Made by a program: the position numbers and the translations under genes. The notes beneath the pieces were generated by a model that was not told the origin of the DNA, did not search any database, and saw only the letters and a list, made by a program, of their open reading frames with translations. Of a DNA stretch of 7,941 nt, positions 4,914-7,941 are shown one piece after another (position 1 is the first letter of the stretch; each line of letters begins with the position of its first letter). The stretch lies in assembly GCA_000433015.1 (NCBI GenBank), contig HF997991.1:1-7941 (forward strand), in the 5' to 3' direction. Source of the stretch: Firmicutes bacterium CAG:631 (GTDB taxonomy: Bacteria > Bacillota_I > Bacilli_A > RFN20 > CAG-631).

Positions 4914-7370
4914 ATGAATAAATTAGCTGGTTTTATTGTGAAAAAAAGATATCTTTTTCTAGGGTTATTTCTTTTACTTTTTTTATTATCTTTTTTTGGC
5001 ATGAAATATACGAATATTAATTATGATTTATCGGCTTATTTATCAAAAGATACCGAAACCAAACAAGCTTTAGAAATTATGGAAGAAGAATTTCAATCCA
5101 CAAGTTCTGCACGCATTATGGTTCAAGATGAAAGTCAAGAAACAATTGCAACGATTGTTGAACAACTACAAACCATTGATGGAATTGCACTAGTCCAATA
5201 CGATGCTTCTACGGATTATAAAGTCGATAATTCCCATACTTATGCTTTAATTCAAGTCACTTTGGATTCTAAAGATTATGACATTCAAAGTCAACAAACG
5301 GTTTTAAAAATTCAAGATATTCTTCAAGAATATCAAATTTCAATGAGTGGTGTTAGTGTCAATTCTTTAAATATGGAAAAAAATATAAATCGGGAAATCA
5401 CCATCATTTTACTCGTTTCTTGTATCATTATTTTTGCCGTACTTCTTTTAACTTCGCATTCTTGGTTTGAACCTGTTATTTTTTTAGTTGTCATTGGAAT
5501 TTCAATTTTAATTAATATGGGAACCAATTTGATTTTTGGCTCTATTTCTTATATTACGCAAGCTGTGCAAGCCATTTTACAATTGGCCTTGGCAATGGAT
5601 TATTCGATTATTTTATTACATGCCTATGAAGAAGAAAGAAATAAACAACCTAGTGAAAAAGAGGCAGTGATTCAAGCTTTAAAGCAATCAATGTTGTCTA
5701 TTTTTTCTAGTGCATTGACAACAATTGCTGGACTCGCTGCTTTAATGTTTATGAGTTTTACAATTGGCTTTGACATTGGTATGGTTTTATCTAAAGGAAT
5801 CATTTGCAGTATGCTTACCGTCTTTTTTGTTATGCCTGGTTTGATTTTAATTTTTAGAAAACCTTTATTAAAATTAAAACATAAACCTTTGCCATTAAAA
5901 GGTGGATGGATTGTTCAAGTAGTAAACAAAGGAAAATATGTTATTTCAAGTGTTTTAATTATTATTATCGTCGTTGCTTTTGTTTTACAGTCTAAAAATG
6001 ATTATTTCTTTGCCTATCAAACAAATGATCCTGCTAGTGAAGAAATTGTTAAACAATTTGGAGAATCAAATCAAATGGTTTTGCTCATTCCATTGGCTGA
6101 AACAAAAGAGGATTATCAAAAACAAGTCGCATTAAAAGAAGAATTATTGCGCCTACAAATTGAAAATCAGCCTATTTTTAATTCTATTACTACAATGGGA
6201 GAAATTGATGATTTAATTCAAGAAAGGGATTATCAAACCATTGCTTCAATGGTTCAAATTCCTGCAGATGATCTTTTACTTTTATATTCTTATGTGGATT
6301 TAAATCCTGATGGAGAGATGACTTATATAATAGTCAATCAATTATATGATTTTTTAACGTTAATTCAAGAACAAAATTTGTCAGAAAATGAAATTATTGA
6401 AGTATTAAAATTAGAAAATACATTGGTTAATCGCAGTTTTATTCGCAGTGTTTTAAATAACATGCAAAAAAGCGAAGTAACTTTATGGGAATTTTTTAAT
6501 TATATCAATGACCATGAGCAATTGAAATTGTTTTTAACTGAAAATCAAAGGATGCTCATTGAAAAAATCATAGATTTTTATCAAAATCAATCTGAACTCA
6601 TTGCTTCTTTTCAAGAATTAGGAAAAACCATTCAAACTGCTGTTTCAGCATTTAATGGTACGAAACATTCTAGAATGATTTTTGATCTTTCCATTTCAGC
6701 AGATCAAAAAGAAAGGAATAAAGAAGCCATACAGATGATTAAAGAAAAAGCAAATGCGTATTATCCAAGTCAAAATTACTTAGCGGGACAAAATATGGTC
6801 TCTTATGATATTGAAAATGCTTTTCAAGGTGATTTATTAAAGGTCAATTTAATAACGATTTTTGCAATTTTACTCATTTTGTTTTTTACTTTTAAATCCT
6901 TTTTATTGCCTTTTATTCTCGTGTTTGTCATTCAAGGAGCGACTTATATCACAATGGCCATTTCTTATTTAAGTCATTCTTCTATCTTTTTTATGTCTTA
7001 TTTGATTTGTCTTTGTATCCAAATGGGGGCAACGATTGATTATGGCATCATTTTAACCTCAAAATACATACGTTCTAGAAAAGAAAAAGATAAAATCACT
7101 TCCATGCATGAAGCAATTCAAAGTGCCCTTCCAACGATTTTAACTTCCGGAACGATATTAGTGGTTGCGGGCTTTGTGGTAGGATTGATTTCTTCAGAAG
7201 TAGCCATTTCGTCTATTGGAACGCTTTTAGGACGAGGAACGATTATTTCTATTTTAATGGTTTTGTTTTTATTGCCTTCTCTTTTACTTTGGTGTGATCG
7301 TTTGATTATGAAATCTTTTTTTACAAAAAAATTGAAAAAGGATTGCAATTTAAAAAAAGAAAATCTATAA
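4914..7370 (+). CDS. MMPL family (RND superfamily) transporter
   Basis: This 818-residue membrane protein has the duplicated RND layout: TM1 (13-29), an outer loop (30-162), TM2-TM6 (163-315), TM7 (342-358), a longer outer loop (about 359-644), then TM8-TM12 (645-793) and a Lys-rich tail. Each half carries the family Asp-Tyr pair in its fourth helix, D229-Y230 (AMDYSIILLHAYEEE) and D709-Y710 (TIDYGIILTSKYIRS), which relay protons in MMPL pumps. The family exports lipids or other hydrophobic compounds using the proton gradient; the substrate here is unknown. The second loop is about twice the first and rich in Gln/Glu-bearing helices. AGAGGGG (4902-4908) precedes the ATG by 5 nt, and the gene follows DegV by 18 bp. 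Its last codons contain a promoter for the mgtE leader. Confidence 0.93.
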   Translation: MNKLAGFIVKKRYLFLGLFLLLFLLSFFGMKYTNINYDLSAYLSKDTETKQALEIMEEEFQSTSSARIMVQDESQETIATIVEQLQTIDGIALVQYDASTDYKVDNSHTYALIQVTLDSKDYDIQSQQTVLKIQDILQEYQISMSGVSVNSLNMEKNINREITIILLVSCIIIFAVLLLTSHSWFEPVIFLVVIGISILINMGTNLIFGSISYITQAVQAILQLALAMDYSIILLHAYEEERNKQPSEKEAVIQALKQSMLSIFSSALTTIAGLAALMFMSFTIGFDIGMVLSKGIICSMLTVFFVMPGLILIFRKPLLKLKHKPLPLKGGWIVQVVNKGKYVISSVLIIIIVVAFVLQSKNDYFFAYQTNDPASEEIVKQFGESNQMVLLIPLAETKEDYQKQVALKEELLRLQIENQPIFNSITTMGEIDDLIQERDYQTIASMVQIPADDLLLLYSYVDLNPDGEMTYIIVNQLYDFLTLIQEQNLSENEIIEVLKLENTLVNRSFIRSVLNNMQKSEVTLWEFFNYINDHEQLKLFLTENQRMLIEKIIDFYQNQSELIASFQELGKTIQTAVSAFNGTKHSRMIFDLSISADQKERNKEAIQMIKEKANAYYPSQNYLAGQNMVSYDIENAFQGDLLKVNLITIFAILLILFFTFKSFLLPFILVFVIQGATYITMAISYLSHSSIFFMSYLICLCIQMGATIDYGIILTSKYIRSRKEKDKITSMHEAIQSALPTILTSGTILVVAGFVVGLISSEVAISSIGTLLGRGTIISILMVLFLLPSLLLWCDRLIMKSFFTKKLKKDCNLKKENL

Positions 7371-7371
7371 T
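7343..7371 (+). promoter_or_regulatory. Promoter of the mgtE leader
   Basis: TTGCAA (7343-7348) and TATAAT (7366-7371) are separated by exactly 17 bp, giving a start near 7378. The -35 and spacer lie in the last codons of the transporter gene, and the -10 box includes its stop. mgtE can therefore be transcribed separately from the cysteine operon. Confidence 0.7.
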
Positions 7372-7392
7372 ATTTTTGGTTTGAAAGCGGGT

Positions 7393-7495
7393 GAGAATAA
7401 TGGATGAGTTTGGGCGAAGTTGTCATTATAAATATTTTGGTAGTGGTCTAAATAAATCCATTATTTTCTAATTGTCTTGAATTTATTTATTCCAC
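7393..7495 (+). promoter_or_regulatory. Structured mgtE leader with competing helices
   Basis: Helix A pairs 7393-7405 with 7456-7468 (13 bp, one G-U) and buries the start codon of a short ORF at 7400. Helix B pairs TAAATAAAT (7449-7457) with ATTTATTTA (7481-7489) and continues, after a 2x2 internal loop, with GTGG (7443-7446) on CCAC (7492-7495). A and B share bases 7456-7457, and the rest of the A 3' arm lies in the B loop, so they either exclude each other or form a pseudoknot. A terminator follows at once. The layout resembles an attenuator or riboswitch expression platform, but I find none of the conserved M-box blocks. Confidence 0.45.
7400..7471 (+). CDS. Possible 23-codon leader peptide of mgtE
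   Basis: An ATG at 7400 opens 23 codons to a TAA at 7469-7471, beginning MDEFGRSCHYKYFG and ending NKSIIF. GCGGGTGAG (7387-7395) lies 4 nt upstream as a plausible ribosome site, and the predicted transcript starts about 22 nt before the ATG. The ORF fills the loop and both arms of helix A, and its stop lies 25 nt before the terminator, so translation would change the leader fold. Salmonella mgtA is controlled through a leader peptide, MgtL, and this could be an analogous design; the acidic second and third residues might matter there. No sequence similarity to MgtL is seen, and an ORF this short can arise by chance. Confidence 0.35.
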   Translation: MDEFGRSCHYKYFGSGLNKSIIF

Positions 7496-7496
7496 G

Positions 7497-7522
7497 AACG
7501 TGAATGCTCTTCACGTTTTTTT
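7497..7522 (+). terminator. Intrinsic terminator in the mgtE leader
   Basis: AACGTGAA (7497-7504) pairs perfectly with TTCACGTT (7510-7517) around TGCTC, followed by a T tract to 7522. It ends about 27 nt before the mgtE ATG. It may simply end the upstream operon, but the promoter at 7343-7371 means that every mgtE transcript must pass it, which suggests regulated read-through. Confidence 0.85.
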
Positions 7523-7549
7523 CGTTTTAAAAAGAAAGGGGTAAATAAA

Positions 7550-7941
7550 ATGGAAAAAGCAAATGAACTTTTAAAGTTAATAGAAGAAAAAAAATACCAA
7601 GAATATAAAAAAGTTGTCAATGAATTGCCAGAAATTGATGTTGCACAATGGATTGAAGAATTGCAAGAAGAACAAATGATTATCGCTTTTAGAGCTTTAC
7701 CAAAAGACCTTGCTGCCGATGTTTTTTCGTATTTATCTTCTGATAGTCAACAATTAATTATCAATGGCATCACGGATAAAGAATTAAAAAATATTGTTGA
7801 AGATTTATACATTGATGATGCGGTAGATATGTTAGATGAAGCACCAGCCAATGTTGTGCAAAGAGTATTACAAAATGCTTCAAATGAAACAAGAGCTTTA
7901 ATTAACCAATTTTTAAATTATAAAGAAGATACGGCTGGCTC
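7550..7941 (+). CDS. mgtE: Magnesium transporter MgtE, N-terminal part
   Basis: The frame stays open for 130 codons plus two bases to the window edge, so the gene is cut (family length is about 450 residues). What is visible is the cytoplasmic N domain, a helical repeat: WIEELQEEQMIIAFRALP (34-51), LAADVFSYLSSD (54-65) and DDAVDMLDEAPANVVQRVL (89-107). It ends at NYKEDTAG (123-130), the junction leading into the first CBS domain. In MgtE the N and CBS domains sense cytosolic Mg2+ and close the membrane channel when it is plentiful; the CBS and TM domains lie beyond 7941. AAAGGGG (7535-7541) is 8 nt before the ATG. A structured leader with terminator precedes it, implying transcriptional control in addition to gating. 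Confidence 0.93.
   Translation, partial: MEKANELLKLIEEKKYQEYKKVVNELPEIDVAQWIEELQEEQMIIAFRALPKDLAADVFSYLSSDSQQLIINGITDKELKNIVEDLYIDDAVDMLDEAPANVVQRVLQNASNETRALINQFLNYKEDTAG

Noticed and set aside
5333..5527. Minus-strand open frame inside the transporter gene
   Set aside because: It is short, antisense to conserved transmembrane codons, without ribosome site or recognisable motif. The same applies to the antisense frame at 7118-7426 and the frames inside pepT at 1476-1754 and 1501-1716.
7371..7549. M-box (ykoK) Mg2+ riboswitch before mgtE
   Set aside because: The GGTGAGGCTCCT, CTACTGCCC and closing blocks of the M-box are not present, and the space between promoter start and terminator (about 120 nt) is short for it. 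Only GGTGAG matches, and that is better read as a ribosome site.
1..7941. Mobile elements, CRISPR arrays, tRNA or rRNA genes
   Set aside because: I saw no transposase, integrase, terminal inverted repeats, spaced direct repeats or tRNA-like cloverleaf with the TTCRA arm. The genes are ordinary chromosomal families with uniform A/T-rich codon use.

Overview
This AT-rich window uses the standard code: TGA is a working stop (cysK and the DegV gene end in it) and Trp is TGG. Together with strong Shine-Dalgarno sites and short A/T-rich spacers, this suggests a low-GC Gram-positive of the Bacilli / Erysipelotrichia / Acholeplasma-Izemoplasma kind, and not a TGA=Trp mycoplasma. The genus cannot be told from the sequence.

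Layout. Positions 1-270 hold no clear gene. They contain the terminator of an upstream rightward unit, a near-ideal sigma-A promoter (63-91), a candidate small RNA or leader made of two look-alike hairpins and a weak terminator (about 98-196), and then a second promoter with a 26-nt inverted repeat for a seven-TM TrhA/hemolysin III family protein (271-942). That gene converges on pepT (peptidase T, minus strand, 964-2169) across one shared bidirectional terminator. pepT is divergent from a rightward operon, with a perfect 24-bp palindrome between the two promoters.

The operon is cysK (2288-3214), an EpsC-type serine acetyltransferase (3211-3999), a DegV family protein (4011-4895) and a 12-TM MMPL/RND-type transporter (4914-7370), separated by a 4-bp overlap, then 11 bp and 18 bp. 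The first two genes form the complete serine-to-cysteine route: serine to O-acetylserine, then sulfide to cysteine. The last two suggest lipid handling: DegV proteins bind fatty acids and MMPL proteins move lipids or other hydrophobic molecules. PepT, which releases amino acids from tripeptides, fits the amino-acid theme across the shared control region.

A further consensus-like promoter lies in the 3' end of the transporter gene and starts a leader of about 170 nt. The leader contains a possible 23-codon peptide ORF with its own ribosome site, two long helices and an intrinsic terminator, directly before mgtE (Mg2+ channel/transporter), which runs off the window at 7941. I recognise no known Mg2+ riboswitch there, so this leader is the best candidate for something undescribed. 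The other unexplained elements are the tandem hairpins at 105-163 and the two palindromes at 211-236 and 2210-2233. The protein genes themselves belong to familiar families.
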